Source of the DNA: Chondrus crispus
Lineage: Eukaryota > Rhodophyta > Florideophyceae > Gigartinales > Gigartinaceae
Assembly (NCBI RefSeq): GCF_000350225.1
Contig: NW_005179270.1
Coordinates: 18,824-82,823 of the forward strand
DNA length: 64,000 nt
Direction: 5' to 3'
A program made the translations under genes and the position numbers. Positions 18,821-29,854 of this stretch are shown piece after piece. The notes under the pieces are model-generated. The model was given only the letters and a program-made list of their open reading frames with translations. It ran no database searches and was not told the origin of the DNA. Positions within the stretch are counted from its first letter, which is position 1. Each line of letters begins with the position of its first letter.

Positions 18821-20706
18821 GGTAATCTCGACGCGGGGGCGGAGTTGGCCGACGACACCACCCAGTGGTTTGGCACCGCCCTGGCCCGCTCGATACCGCT
18901 GCCCGTGGAGCGGCTCAGGTTCCCGTGGCGTCGTTACGCCAGAACTGGAATCACCCTCGCGGAGTTGTTATCTCGTGACGCTTTGCGCCCTGACCTCATG
19001 CGCGTGCGTGGCATTTATGAGGCAGGCCGCGTGGACGAGGCCGGCCTCGTCCTTGCTAGGCTGACGGGCAAGGGCGGGGAGTTCCATATCAAATCCCCGA
19101 CGCGATCCCTTGCGACAGGACGTTCGCGTACAATTCCGGCGAAGTCATCTATGTCGACCGCATGGCCGAGCACCTGGTTGGTCGTTTGCCGGGCGCACCG
19201 CGACGGTTCATCCTTGCCGAGGTTGAGGAGCTCTACTTGAGTCCCCGTCCTTATGCCTATTCGAAGGCTCGCGTGGCTCTCCAGAAATCGGCGAGCCCCC
19301 TCATGCGCCTCTACTCGGTTGCGGTGTCGCCCCACGACTGGGCGACCTACCGCCACTGCGAGGAGGATGACGGCCGCGTCTTCAGATCGGCGTCCTTCGA
19401 GCAAGGTATCACTCCGAGGGACTTCCCCGAGCTACCGGAAGCTGTGCGAGAGTCCCTTCCGTCTTTCGGAGTACACGCGTTGCTTCCGTATGCTTTAAAG
19501 CATTTTGGTTACGTGTGTGCGGACCCCGACCACCCGGCCCACGCCGAGCTTGTACACAACTTCGAACGTGAGTGGGCGTGGGCCCTGGGTAACGCGTTTA
19601 TGGCCGAGGTCCACATCAACCTTCGCGTGTTTGTTCAGCCCACTGGGGTCCTCGCGTTGCTTGGAAGGGTTGCTTTCGACCTCCCCGTTGTACCACTCCA
19701 CCCCCTGGAAGTGAACTCCAAACACGCCATGTGGGACTTCGTCTCTGTGCTATCTCTTATGCACCACGCGTGTCAAGTCTCCGAGCGTACGCATCGCCCG
19801 TGGACCGACTACACCACGGGCGAGCGAAGCACTTTCCTCCTGTACGACCTGCTGTCCGACGCGTTCGTCGCGAAGCCGGCCTCTCCTCAACTTTCGCCGA
19901 TTACCACGGGGAGAGGGGCCGGTGTGGGCTCCGTCCGTCGCGAGGCCCAACGTAAGCGACACCGAGATGTGGACAGAGATGTCCCGGCCTTTGCGTCGTC
20001 GCGCATGATCAATTTGCAATCGCCGGAGGCATCGGGTGTGTCTCCTCAATTTGCGTCTGGGGTTCCGCCTGTTCCCCCTCTGAGTTTGGTGCGTCAAGAC
20101 CCTATTCCCCCTTCCGCGACGCCACAGCTCTTCTTATCGCTGGGGGACATCTTGGCCATTCCCGGCCTGGCTCGTGCCCTCGGGACCTCGTCTCGTCGGG
20201 TTTGGAAGGTCGGCGGGTTGTTGAGCACCCTTGCCAGCTGGTATCTTACGCGCAGTGACGAAGCACGCCGGATCAACGCAGAGCGGGAGGTCCACGCGAC
20301 GGACCTCCGCCGAGCTCAAGGAGCCTTAGACAATTTCCGTCAATCGTCCCGTCGGCAGTCGGAGGCTCTCGAGCGTGCTCTGGCGAATCGCGACCGATAC
20401 CACCGCGAACGGTACGATCTCCGTGTCGCGGCACAGCGAGGGGTCGCGACACCCCGTCACACTGGGGCGTCCGTATCGCGCCCGGCCGTGCGGGATCCTT
20501 ATGCCCAACCGGGATACGAAACCCTCCGTGCCGAGGGTGGTGGCTTCACTCATGACGCGTCGGCCCACGTTTGGCCGCCGCACAGCGAGGTCACCATGCC
20601 CTCGTTGGAGGAGCTCGGGTCAGAGGTGCCCCGGCACCCGAGCTACTGTCCCCAGCCTTCCCACGTCTCTGGTACTGCAGGGGCGCCTGATGGCCCGTGC
20701 CAATAA
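18821..20706 (+). CDS. Antisense gene of Gypsy-1, main segment (514-aa intact frame)
   Basis: From 19162 a 514-codon ATG frame is intact. The frame upstream (18821-19090, WFGTALARSIPLPVERLRFPW and on) joins it if one base is shifted near 19070-19090, in a G-rich run. The product has a compact N-terminal half rich in aromatic and His residues, with no family I recognise. A Pro/Arg-rich middle follows, then a predicted coiled coil (about residues 370-430, Arg/Glu/Ala-rich) and a Pro-rich end. It occupies the position between pol and the 3' LTR on the opposite strand, as the antisense frames of plant Retand/Ogre-type gypsy elements do. Its length and clean frame argue that it is a real gene and not an accident. 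It could also be a host gene captured by the element. Confidence 0.6.
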
Positions 20707-21943
20707 GCGTGACGTCCCCGCACGTCCTGTAGACCTCGGATTTGACGCTTCGATCTCCGCGTTCGCGTAAAATTAGTAGACCCCCTTTCTTCGTAGAATT
20801 CGTGGACTCCTTCCCCGCGTTGACGTCGCCACGGGATGCCCCGCATCCTTCGAACCTTCCCATCTCGGCACGGCGAGACGCGGCGTTCTTGTGGCGGCCG
20901 GTCTCGCGCCACCCGCGCGGTGCCGCCTCTTTCTCGTGGCATGGCCTTAGCTGGTCTTCCCTGCTATGCGGGGCTACCCGCTACGCGTTCTCCATCCCAC
21001 CCCATCCGTGTAGGTGGGCACGGAGCACGTGGCTGGCCGTCGGGGCCCTCACTCGCGTCACGCAGAACCCGTGATCGCGATCGGGTTTGTCCCTCCCCCA
21101 TCGGGAGGGACACGCAGAGCCTCGTACCCCCGTCGACCGCGGATGTCGGGCGGGCGTACCGCTCTCGGTGGGGTACGTGGGGCGTCATATGAGATACGAC
21201 GTCCATCGCCTCCGTCCCCAAGTTCTCGCTCGAGAGCGGAGATGGAAAGCGGAAGTCTCCGCCTTAGCGGAAGTGGCCTTCGCTATAGCGAGGCAGTAGT
21301 GGGGCCAGCGCCGGCTACGACACATAAAAAAAGGGGAGAGAGTCGCGCTACTCCGGACGGGATCATCCTCATAAGTAGACGCGGACAGCGCGAGCCGCGC
21401 GCGTCTCTTGACAATGGGGGGAGGAAATCATACGCCAATTGAGACTTCCGTCGTTACTTTTCCGAGACTTTTCCACCGTCGACCAGGACGCTGTTTGGAT
21501 GCGTGAGCGGCATGTCCGCGCCTGCATCGCGACCGATGCCGCCTACACGACGTTCGACGACGTGCTCATGCTCCGGAACGACTGCCCTGCCTTGCAATGT
21601 TCTCCTTTCCGCGCTCCTCAATTTGCAATTTCGACAGACTGCTCACTCTGCAATTCCGATGCGCCATCTGCCCGTGCAGTCGACGATGAAGCAGCCTCAG
21701 CGTCGCCCAGTGCGTGCTCTTCTGTACACCGGATACAAGCCGCATTATGCGACCGTGCACCGGTCCTTGAAACGAAAGTCATCACGCGCAACAAAGCTGG
21801 GCGTCTTTTCCTGTCGGGGCTCCGGCGTGCGTTATACATCGTCCCGCCTTGAGCGGCGACGTTGTCCCCTTGGTCTGCGCCGAGCGCCGGCGCGGCGCGC
21901 GATTGTCTTGGTCTCTGCGTACGCGCTCGCGGAAAAACAAACG
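20707..21943. other. Gypsy-1 interior without recognised gene
   Basis: Between the antisense gene and the end of pol, where integrase would be expected on the minus strand. I find no zinc HHCC module and no D,D,E core on either strand. A 137-codon plus frame (21439-21852) has no recognised features. Confidence 0.5.
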
Positions 21944-24928
21944 TCAGAAAGTAGCGTAGAGAGGATGTGCGCGTGTCGCGAGGGGTGCCCTCGCCGGGTT
22001 CGCCGGTATCACGATCGCGTCCGCGCTAGTGTCGTCGTGGTTCGTTCTCGTAGTTCGCGGGGAGTGGTTCGCGCTCTTCTTGACGCGTGTGCGGTGGTTC
22101 GGCGTGTCGCGAAATCTTCGTCGTAGGCCGTATCGGGCGGTCCGCGCGGGGACGCGCCGGTGAATGTCGTCATCCATCTCGACGGTGGGGCGAGGGTCAT
22201 CGGCGACACGAGGCGACACGAGGCGTGACAGGGCATCGGGCACCTGATGCACGCGCCCGGGGCGGCACTGAATGGTGAAGTCGTATTCAGCCAGACGTAG
22301 CCGCCACCGGGTGAGTCTTTTGGAACTCTCTGTGAGGGACATGAGCCACCTCAAGGCGTCGTGATCCGTTCGGACGGTGAACTTCGTTCCTTCTACGTAC
22401 GGCCGTAGTGTGCGGACGGCCCACACTACGGCGAAGCAATCGCGTTCCGTGTTGCTGTAGTTGCGCTCGCTGTCGCTCAGCGAGTAGGACCAATAGCCTA
22501 CGGGGCGCCAATCGCTTGGCTGGTCGTGCTCCTAGAGCATCGTGCAGCCAAGCTGGTAGGCACTCGTGTCCGTGTCGATCATGTACGGACGGCCGTACCG
22601 CGGTAGCGCGAGGATCGGCGGAGCGATCGTACACCTCTTGTGGTTCTCGAACGCGTTCAGTTGGGCCTCCGTGGGTTTGTAGAAGTCAGGATACGCATCC
22701 TTGCGCGTCATGTCGGTCAGAGGACGCGCTATCTTCGCGAACCCCTTAACGAATCGGCGGTATACGTTGCACGCCCCGAGAAACGAGCGCACTCACGTAA
22801 GTGTCCTCTGGAACGTGAACGTCTTGAAGGCATCGGCCGCCGTGTCCGCCACGCTTAGCTTACCTGGGGAAATGAGGTGCCCCAGGTAGTGTACCTTCAG
22901 CTGAAAGAAGCTACACTTCTTGAGCTTGAGGGAGATTCAGGCACTCCCAAGCAAGCTCAAGACAGTGTTGAGATGCTTCGTATGTTCCGCGTGCGTACGC
23001 GAGAACACTATAACGTCATCGAGATAGACGAGGCATATTTGCCAGCGAACGCGTGAATGAATAATATCCTGGGCGCGTTGGAAGGTGGTCGGTGCCCCTT
23101 TTAGTCCGAACGGCATTTGCAGGTGGTGAAACGTGCCCATGTGCGTCGTAAAGGTTGTCTTATCCCGGTCCTCCGGAGCGACCGGGATCTGCCAATAACC
23201 GGAATTGCAGTCCAACGTCGTAAAGACAGCTGCATCTCCTAACGAGTCGATGCAGTCGTCCATACGCGGCAGCGGATACGAATCCGCTGCATTCTTCGCG
23301 TTGAGACGCCGTTAATCTATACAGAACCGAAAAGAGCCGTCCTTCTTCGGGACGAGCACCACCGGGGACGCCCACTCGGTGCTCGCGGGTTCGATAACCC
23401 CTGCGTTCAACATCTTGGTCACCTCCTTCGCGACCATTTTGCGTATCGCGGGCCCCTTACGGTAGGGCATCAAGCGTATCGGCTTGGTACCCGGTTCGAG
23501 GGTAATGCGGTGCTCCGTCGCTCGGATAGTTCCGAGCGCACCGCTCCACAGACTCGAGTGCTTACGGAGCATCTCGAGTACGTGGCCACGGAGCTTGTCA
23601 TCCTCGATGTATGACAAATCAACCTCTTTTTCCCAATCCATCGGTGGATTTTCGGGATCCTTATTCTGTGGGGGTACAGTACCCCCCGCCGTCGGGTGGT
23701 ATAAAGGTGACCGTTCGTCCGTGTCGACCCCTCCGTCACCCGCGGCGGTCTGATCGTCGGAGTTGGATCGGCCAACTCCTACCCCTCCGACTTGATCGGT
23801 CAAGTCGGTCAGGTGTAGCGCGTGCGCGATCCCCTCGGCGACCCTACGTTCGGGCGTGAGGATGGCTAGGGGGTTGCGTTTCGCGTATCCCACGACGGTG
23901 TGCTTCGGAAGCCGCATATCCCGTAGCGAGAAGTTCGCGACGGTGACATCGAAGGTCCGATTCGGCAGAACCTCTGCGACGCCATTCGTCAACCTCATTC
24001 CATGTCGGTGTTGGAGTGAGGGCTTGGGCTCCAGGAACACGAGGCCCCTCCCGGCGGTTGTCACACGCACTCGGGCTTGTGACATCGCGGGGATGGTAAC
24101 CCAGCGGGCGATTCGGATCGCCTGCGGGGCCTCTTCGCGTACATCCGGCCGGCTCGTCTGGCGTCCGCGTTGCCTGGTAGGGGGAGCCGGCTCCCCCTTC
24201 CCGTCGACGATGGCTACGGAGCCACCGTGGCGAAGTTCGAGCTTCTGGCCATCGATATCTATGCTGCGTACGTGAGCATCGATGAACGCGGTCCCAAGTA
24301 GGACGGGAACAGCGAGCTGTTCGGCCACTACGAAAGGTATGCGGAACGTCGTGTTCCGCAACCTGACAACGAGATGGACGACGGCCATAAGTCGGAGCGG
24401 GTTACTGTTCGCGCCAGCCAGTCGGGGTAATGGCGCGTCCCGGATCACGTAGTGGGTCCAGTCGGGAGGAAGGTCGGCCTTCCTCACTAAGTTGTACCAC
24501 GAACACGTAACGACGGCGATCATGTGGGGCTTGAACGCGTTGCCTCCGGTGGCCACGGAGCCCAGGACGTTGTATATTTTTGACGTCATGAGGCACACGA
24601 GGCCATCGACTATCTTAGGCGCGACCTTATCGGTGAGGTCGTTCCGTCGGGGCTTTCGCTTTCGGTGTTGACCCCTCTTGCGCTTCCTTCTACGCGTTTC
24701 TTGGGGCTTCCGCGGCTCGATGACGCCCCCTCGAGTGCTCGGGTTCATACGCGGAGGACCGTTTGTCGGTGGGCCCTGGCTCACGGAAGCTAGAGGATCG
24801 ACGTGCTCCTTCCGGTCTGCATTACTTCCATCGCGTTCGCTCAGCATCACCGGGGCTGACGGTGTCCCGGTGGTGCTCTCCTCCAGCTTCAGGCTTACGG
24901 AGGCCTCGACGCTCCCGTTCTCCTGCAT
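21944..24928 (-). pseudogene. Gypsy-1 pol: protease-like, reverse transcriptase and RNase H, four in-frame stops
   Basis: One minus-strand frame runs from 24928 to 21944 without a frameshift but with stops at 23312 (TAA), 22937 (TGA), 22793 (TGA) and 22532 (TAG). The N-terminal part has a retropepsin-like fold signature (PVLLGTAFIDAHV), but the active-site DSGA position reads TCSW, so the protease looks inactive or very divergent. Reverse transcriptase motifs follow: ASPVVLVPKKDG, TTLDCNSGYWQI, MPFGLKGAPTTFQR and YLDD. RNase H ends with TDHDALRWLM and VPDALSR. The tail after that is Arg/Thr-rich and ends at 21944 without integrase. The first stop replaces the expected Tyr of the CID-Y-R motif. 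Confidence 0.85.
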
Positions 24929-25074
24929 TCGCGCAGCAGGAGTTCCCGTGCTCGCTCCCGGAAACGGGGGATGTATTATCGGACAATACCCCCCGGGTCC
25001 TTGGCGAGCACGCGGGGTCCGGTCTAGTCCGTAGGGATAAGACGGCTCACGCGACCGCGTGTACGTAACAGTCT

Positions 25075-26586
25075 TTACCCTTTTTTCGAACTACCGGTGC
25101 TATCTGAGCTACCTTCCTGGCCATCGGTGACCAGGTCTTCTTCGGGTCCTTGGCCGCGTGGGTCCGGACGATTCCCCCACTGCGACCGCGCGACGTCAGC
25201 GAAGTATTCGGGTACTTCCTGACCTTGGCCTGCGACGTCCGGTCGTCGCAGGATATGGGGGACGAGGCGAGTCGGGTCTCCATCGCGACCCTCCGTGGGT
25301 AGAGGATACGGGTCCTCTACCCAATCTTGCAGGTACATGATCGCGTTTTGTACCTGTTGGGGTAACCGAGAACGGTCTCGGTCCCCTCTCCCTCCTTGAC
25401 GGGGATACCTTGTGTCCGACGGGCGGTAATCCGGTCGATCACGACGATCGAGTTCGTTACGACGATACCAGCCTCCGCGTGGGGCGAAGCGTGTGCCCCC
25501 ACCCGAACGATTCGGGAAACCTTGATGCGGGGGGCGGCCCTCGCCGACCGGCTGCCGGAGGAGATTACGCGCTCCGCGGCGCGTCTCCATCTGGTAGCGG
25601 TAGTTCCTGTACGCCGTGAACATCCGTTGTTCCGGCGACAGGAACGGCCACGCGTACATGGCGTGTCCGTACGTACGGCATAGACAGCACACGTACGCGC
25701 TGCCATCCGTTGAGGCGAAGGTCGCTGCCTGACGCGCCTCCTCATCGGTAAGGAGGGGTACGCGAGGGGCTTCGGCTCCTGCATCTTGACTACAGATGTC
25801 GAGCTCTGCGACCCGGGGGTCCGTACCCCTTGCCACTCTTGGAGTGGCCGCGAAGGCGGTCGCGTAACTCGATGTCGTTCCGGTCGACATCGGTGAGGGG
25901 GGTCGTCCCCCCACGGGTCCTCCTCCTTGCGTAATGAGGACAGGGTCGGCCTGCCACTCATCCTCCTCGATGAGGAGGGTCGAGGCGGGCGAACTTGTTG
26001 CGGCGGACTTCGTAGTCCCGCCAGCCCTCCCTGCCCGTTTCGTATTCGGCAGGGGTAAACCGCGCCAAGCGCGGTACGTCGTGCCTTCCGCCGTGACGAT
26101 ACGGTGGATGGTTGGAAGATCGGTCTTCTGGCGGCTCGGCAGCCGCTGTACGGTTTCGGAAACTGCGGCACGGGTCGCCGGTGCCAGTCCCTGCACGAAG
26201 TAGTGCGCGAGGGACTGTTCGAAGAACATCTCCGTGCACCGGAACGCGGCAGTTTCGAGCCGGTCCGCGAACGTGCTCTCCGGTTCATGAGATTGCTGTC
26301 GCGCCGTCGCGACAGCGTCGTACGCTTCACCTAACACGTCGTCCGTTAGGTAGCGTTTCAGGAACTGCTTCACGAGCCCCGGCCAACTCACGTCGTCGTG
26401 TAGTTGGCCAGCGCGGAGGCCACGCATCGTATAACTCGTATACAGGCGCTCCGCGTCGCGCTCTAAGAAGTGCGCGAGGACTCTCACCGCAACACCTTCG
26501 GTAAGGTGTTGCCAGTTGAAGGTTATCCGGACATCCTTCAAGAACGGTAGGAGCTGGATTGGGTCCGTACCGTCAAAGCTCCTCAT
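25075..26586 (-). CDS. Gypsy-1 gag
   Basis: A 503-aa frame with the retrotransposon gag core in its first 170 residues (FDGTDPIQLLPFLKD, then HFLERDAERLY, then FADRLETAAFRC, then HYFVQGL). Near residue 310 is a degenerate zinc knuckle, CCLCRTYGHAMYAW, in which the final Cys is Trp. The C-terminal third is Arg/Gly-rich and suited to RNA binding. It sits directly upstream of pol, in a separate frame. It would form the particle shell and package the element RNA. Confidence 0.8.
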   Translation of the reverse strand: MRSFDGTDPIQLLPFLKDVRITFNWQHLTEGVAVRVLAHFLERDAERLYTSYTMRGLRAGQLHDDVSWPGLVKQFLKRYLTDDVLGEAYDAVATARQQSHEPESTFADRLETAAFRCTEMFFEQSLAHYFVQGLAPATRAAVSETVQRLPSRQKTDLPTIHRIVTAEGTTYRAWRGLPLPNTKRAGRAGGTTKSAATSSPASTLLIEEDEWQADPVLITQGGGPVGGRPPSPMSTGTTSSYATAFAATPRVARGTDPRVAELDICSQDAGAEAPRVPLLTDEEARQAATFASTDGSAYVCCLCRTYGHAMYAWPFLSPEQRMFTAYRNYRYQMETRRGARNLLRQPVGEGRPPHQGFPNRSGGGTRFAPRGGWYRRNELDRRDRPDYRPSDTRYPRQGGRGDRDRSRLPQQVQNAIMYLQDWVEDPYPLPTEGRDGDPTRLVPHILRRPDVAGQGQEVPEYFADVARSQWGNRPDPRGQGPEEDLVTDGQEGSSDSTGSSKKG

Positions 26587-26610
26587 CGTAGGTCGGATCC
26601 CACGTCAGCG

Positions 26611-27309
26611 TTAGACGTACTTCGGGATCCATCCCGCGTCACCCGAGGTAACGGGCCTCGAGGTGTTATCGAGCCGGTACATACGGTAGTCAGCGACGGC
26701 GCTGAACTCTTGGATCATCGTATGTACCGGCTCGAGTCCGGGTTCGGCGGGACCCAGCGTCCCGAAGGGGGTGACGGGTAGCGTACGAACGTCTACCGGA
26801 CCTGGATGCTCGGCGTAGTTCGCCGGCGGGTAGCCGCCCCAGCGGGGATGGACGAAGAACATCGGTACTCCGGATCCGCGGGCAGCTCCTCCACGGTCAA
26901 GGTCGTCACAATACGATACTCGTTCCATGTGACGCCTACTTCCGGGGACAGTCGGCAGTGCTTGGGTGTCAGACGCGTAATTCGCGCCTGTCGGAAGGCG
27001 GTTGCCTTCCGTGGTTCGGCTAGTGTCGGCACCAGCCGGTCCCCAACGGTCCGGAGCGACGGCGCTCGGAGATACGGTACCACCGGGCCCTCTCGTGGGG
27101 GCTCCGGGCACCCTTGCGGCCATGGTCCGTTCCATGTCACGAGCACGCCGACGCGTGGCGTTGAGCTCGGCGGAGAGGTGCGCTAACGCACCCAACTTTT
27201 CCGCGGACGGGGAGAATAGGTCCTCAAGTCGTCTCGTAGGGGTCGGCCCCTCGGGACTACCTTGCCCGGACGGTCCGGGCGATACGAGACGCAAATCTTC
27301 GACGAGCAC
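26611..27309 (-). CDS. Gypsy-1 upstream frame B (232 aa)
   Basis: Just before gag on the same strand. It is Pro/Arg-rich with a short helical segment (ALAHLSAELNATRRRARDMERTMA). No family is recognised. It may be the N-terminal part of gag separated by a frameshift near 26600, or a distinct leader protein. Confidence 0.45.
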   Translation of the reverse strand: MLVEDLRLVSPGPSGQGSPEGPTPTRRLEDLFSPSAEKLGALAHLSAELNATRRRARDMERTMAARVPGAPTRGPGGTVSPSAVAPDRWGPAGADTSRTTEGNRLPTGANYASDTQALPTVPGSRRHMERVSYCDDLDRGGAARGSGVPMFFVHPRWGGYPPANYAEHPGPVDVRTLPVTPFGTLGPAEPGLEPVHTMIQEFSAVADYRMYRLDNTSRPVTSGDAGWIPKYV

Positions 27310-27646
27310 TATCCGCGAGTGCAGCTCGTCGATCAGTGCTCGGGTAATTCTCTAAGGACTGCGTCACTCTATCGAACCTCCCTTCACGCAGGGAGCGGAG
27401 ATCGGCCATGCATCGAGTGTATACATGGTCCGATACATCGATCGGAAGGGAAGTACGGACTTCCTCGATGTATTCGGCTATGCGTTCGAACATCGCCGCC
27501 GCTCTTTCCTCGGAGGATCCGAGCAACGGTTCGCGGTCACGAGGACCTGCGTCGCCGTCGCCCGACGGGGCGGATGGGGACTGCACAGCGTCCGGACTCG
27601 GATCCGCCGCTTCAGAGCGGATCGAGATCTCAAACTCTTGGCTCAT
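27257..27646 (-). CDS. Gypsy-1 upstream frame A (129 aa)
   Basis: The first ATG frame after the 5' LTR, starting about 80 bp into the interior. It is acidic at the N-terminus, then helical (EERAAAMFERIAEYIEEV), with an Arg-rich end. It overlaps frame B by about 50 bp in another frame, so a frameshift may have split one longer gag N-terminus. No family is recognised. Confidence 0.45.
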   Translation of the reverse strand: MSQEFEISIRSEAADPSPDAVQSPSAPSGDGDAGPRDREPLLGSSEERAAAMFERIAEYIEEVRTSLPIDVSDHVYTRCMADLRSLREGRFDRVTQSLENYPSTDRRAALADSARRRFASRIARTVRAR

Positions 27647-27725
27647 CTCGACGCGATCGGTTCGCAGAGGGCCTAAGAGTTCTTCTCGGAGAACGTACTC
27701 CGGGGTCTTCTAGGTTGGGAGACAC

Positions 27726-28388
27726 TGTAGTATAACACCCCCCAACGGAGAGGGGTGTATACTTAGCTCGACATAGACCCCGTACGAGGGGCGAGAAGAC
27801 GGGGAGAACACACAGCTAACGAGACAAGGAAGCGGGCCCTGGTAGCGTGGTAGAGCGGGACGGTCGGGGACGAGAGTACGCGCGGGCCGGTCTACGCCTC
27901 AACGCCCCGGAGCAGCGCTGGGTAACGTACCAGCGCTGACGGGCGGAGGCGGATTTAGGCTCGCTCGCATACGCGGCTGTCCCCTATACGCTTTGTCCCG
28001 GTTAACGCGCGCGAAGGCGGATCACGCTCGTTAATTAAGCTCGAAGACGGACCTAGGCGGTAGGTCGTGGACAAGTCCGTGCTTGTCCACCTACTCCGCC
28101 GCCGGTGTCGCTCGTATTTAATGTATCCAATGCTTCTATCATAACACTACAGTACCGGTATGCTGTAGTAGCGTACTGCAGCGCGGGTCGTCCCGCGCTG
28201 TAATGCTGTCAGCCGTCGGGGCTGACAGCACACGTGTGAGACGCGTACTGTGCGTGTGGTGGTACGCTTCTCCTACACGTGTACGCGTGTGGTCGCGGGT
28301 CCCCCGTACACGTGGGGGCATACGTGTGCGCGTGTGTGGTTCGTATTGATCTGATCTAAATCTAATCACGAACCGCCGTTATGCCACA
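27726..28388 (-). repeat. Gypsy-1 5' LTR (663 bp)
   Basis: A direct copy of the 17386-18129 LTR, free of gaps, with the same TGTAGTATAA and TGCCACA ends and the same hairpin (28204-28230). The interior adjoining it (coding strand GTGTCTCCCAACC) should be the primer site, but I cannot name the tRNA. Confidence 0.85.
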
Positions 28389-29202
28389 CAGGGCTGTCCC
28401 ACATCAACGCCTCTACAGTAGGCCAGAGGGTAATCGCGGCTGCACCAAGCGCCGCGGAGAAGGACGCCCTTCGCGAGACGCCCGCATGCGGGGTGCTGTA
28501 CGGACTAAATCGGAAGGAGTATCGCTTCTCAAATGCAATCTCCCCGTACAGCGTAGAACATAAGTAAGAAGAGGAGAAGGACTGATCGAGACTCCTACCC
28601 AAGTGAGGCCAGACACTCGCACGCGTGGCACACTCCGCCAGGCGCAGCTGCACGGGCAGTATGGACGTAATACAACAGGACACACCCATCGCTGTCCAGT
28701 TGGACACCTGCCGTTGCGAGGATCGGGGGGGTACTTCAAGGCTGAAGTCTTCAGGCTGTGGACCACCATGGGAAGTATCTGCTAGCGGAGATGCAGATAT
28801 CACCTCGCTAAAAACGAGACAGCCCGAAGCGGTGGCAAGACCGCAAGGGACGGCGTCGTGACGAGGGCGCACTCTGAGGATTTGGGGTTTGATAACCCCC
28901 GATCATACGCGCAGGCAAAGGGGACAGGTCAGCACACGCATAGACGAACGTCGTGGGAGAGAGGGCAGCGAAGGATGACGCCCGCGCAGAAACGCGGGGA
29001 AAGGGAAAGGTGAATCGAAGGGTCACGCGTAAGGGGGAGGACCGAGGCGCGGACGGAGGTGTGTCGATCGGGGAGCGACGCGGAGGAACACGCCGGCTAG
29101 CGAGAAGATAAGATCAAGACACGGGAAGGGATCAGATCAGACATGGTTTCTTCCGCACTCCTCAAGGGTGAACGGGGACGTTCACTCTTGAGGACGGGGC
29201 CG
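28389..29202. other. Sequence between two opposed Gypsy-1 LTRs
   Basis: The right end (about 29125-29202) is homologous, inverted, to the interior next to the 3' LTR at 18130-18190, including the polypurine tract and its CTCAAGAGTGAACG hairpin. So this is the 3' interior of another, plus-oriented Gypsy-1 copy. A 168-codon minus frame (28366-28872) has no recognised family. No intact gene is seen. Confidence 0.6.
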
Positions 29203-29854
29203 TGTGGCATTACGGCGGTTCATGTTTAGATTTAGATTAGATCAATACGAGCCACACACGCGCACACGTGTACCCACACGTGTACGGGGCGCCCAAGTGG
29301 TTACACATACACGTGTGATACACGTGTACGAGGCGCGCATACCCACGAGCACACGTGTACCACACGTGTACTGTCAGCACGGGACGGCCCGCGCTGACTA
29401 CAGTAGCGCTACAGTACAGTCCGTACTGTACTGTAGAATGTTAGAATTGATTGTATACTAAATAACGGAGCGAGACCAGCGGCGGGGTAGGTGGACAAGC
29501 ACGGACTTTTCCACGACCGACCGCCTAGGTCCGTCTTCCAGCTTAACTAACGAGCGCGATCCGCCTTCGCGCGCGTTAACCGGTACATAGCGTGTAGGGG
29601 ACAGCCGCGTATGCGAGCGAGCCTAGATCCGCCTCCGCCCGTCAGCGCTGGTACGTCACCCAGCGCTGCTCCGAGGCGTCGAGGCGTAGATCGGCCCGCG
29701 CGTACGCTCGTCCCCGACCGTCCCGCTCTACCACGCTACCAGGGCCCGCTTCCCTGTCTCGTTAGCTGTGTGTTCTCCCCGTCTTCTCGCCCCCGTACAG
29801 GGTCTACGCCGAGCTAAGTATACACCCCTCTCCGTTGGGGGGTGTTATACTACA
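29203..29854 (+). repeat. Third Gypsy-1 LTR, inverted (3' LTR of a lost copy)
   Basis: The reverse complement matches both other LTRs from TGTAGTATAA (ending at 29854) to TGCCACA (29203). It carries an extra inverted repeat, CTACAGTACAG / CTGTACTGTAG, near 29407-29435. The polypurine tract on its left shows it is the 3' LTR of a plus-oriented copy whose remainder is missing. Confidence 0.85.

Larger units (their letters stand above)
17386..28388 (-). mobile_element. Ty3/gypsy-type element without visible integrase (Gypsy-1)
   Basis: Direct LTRs at 17386-18129 (with a gap) and 27726-28388 bound an 11-kb minus-strand element. In coding order it holds two small upstream frames, gag, a protease-reverse transcriptase-RNase H frame with four stops, and then 3.8 kb with no integrase on the coding strand but a long gene on the opposite strand. 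A polypurine tract lies next to the 3' LTR at 18129. The flanks (GGGGG at 17381-17385, CAGGG at 28389-28393) do not match as a target duplication, so one or both ends may derive from recombination between copies. Confidence 0.8.

Noticed and set aside
28366-28872. 168-codon minus frame between opposed LTRs
   Set aside because: No domain recognised, it starts or ends inside LTR-derived sequence, and plus-strand frames overlap it; kept only as part of the inter-LTR region.
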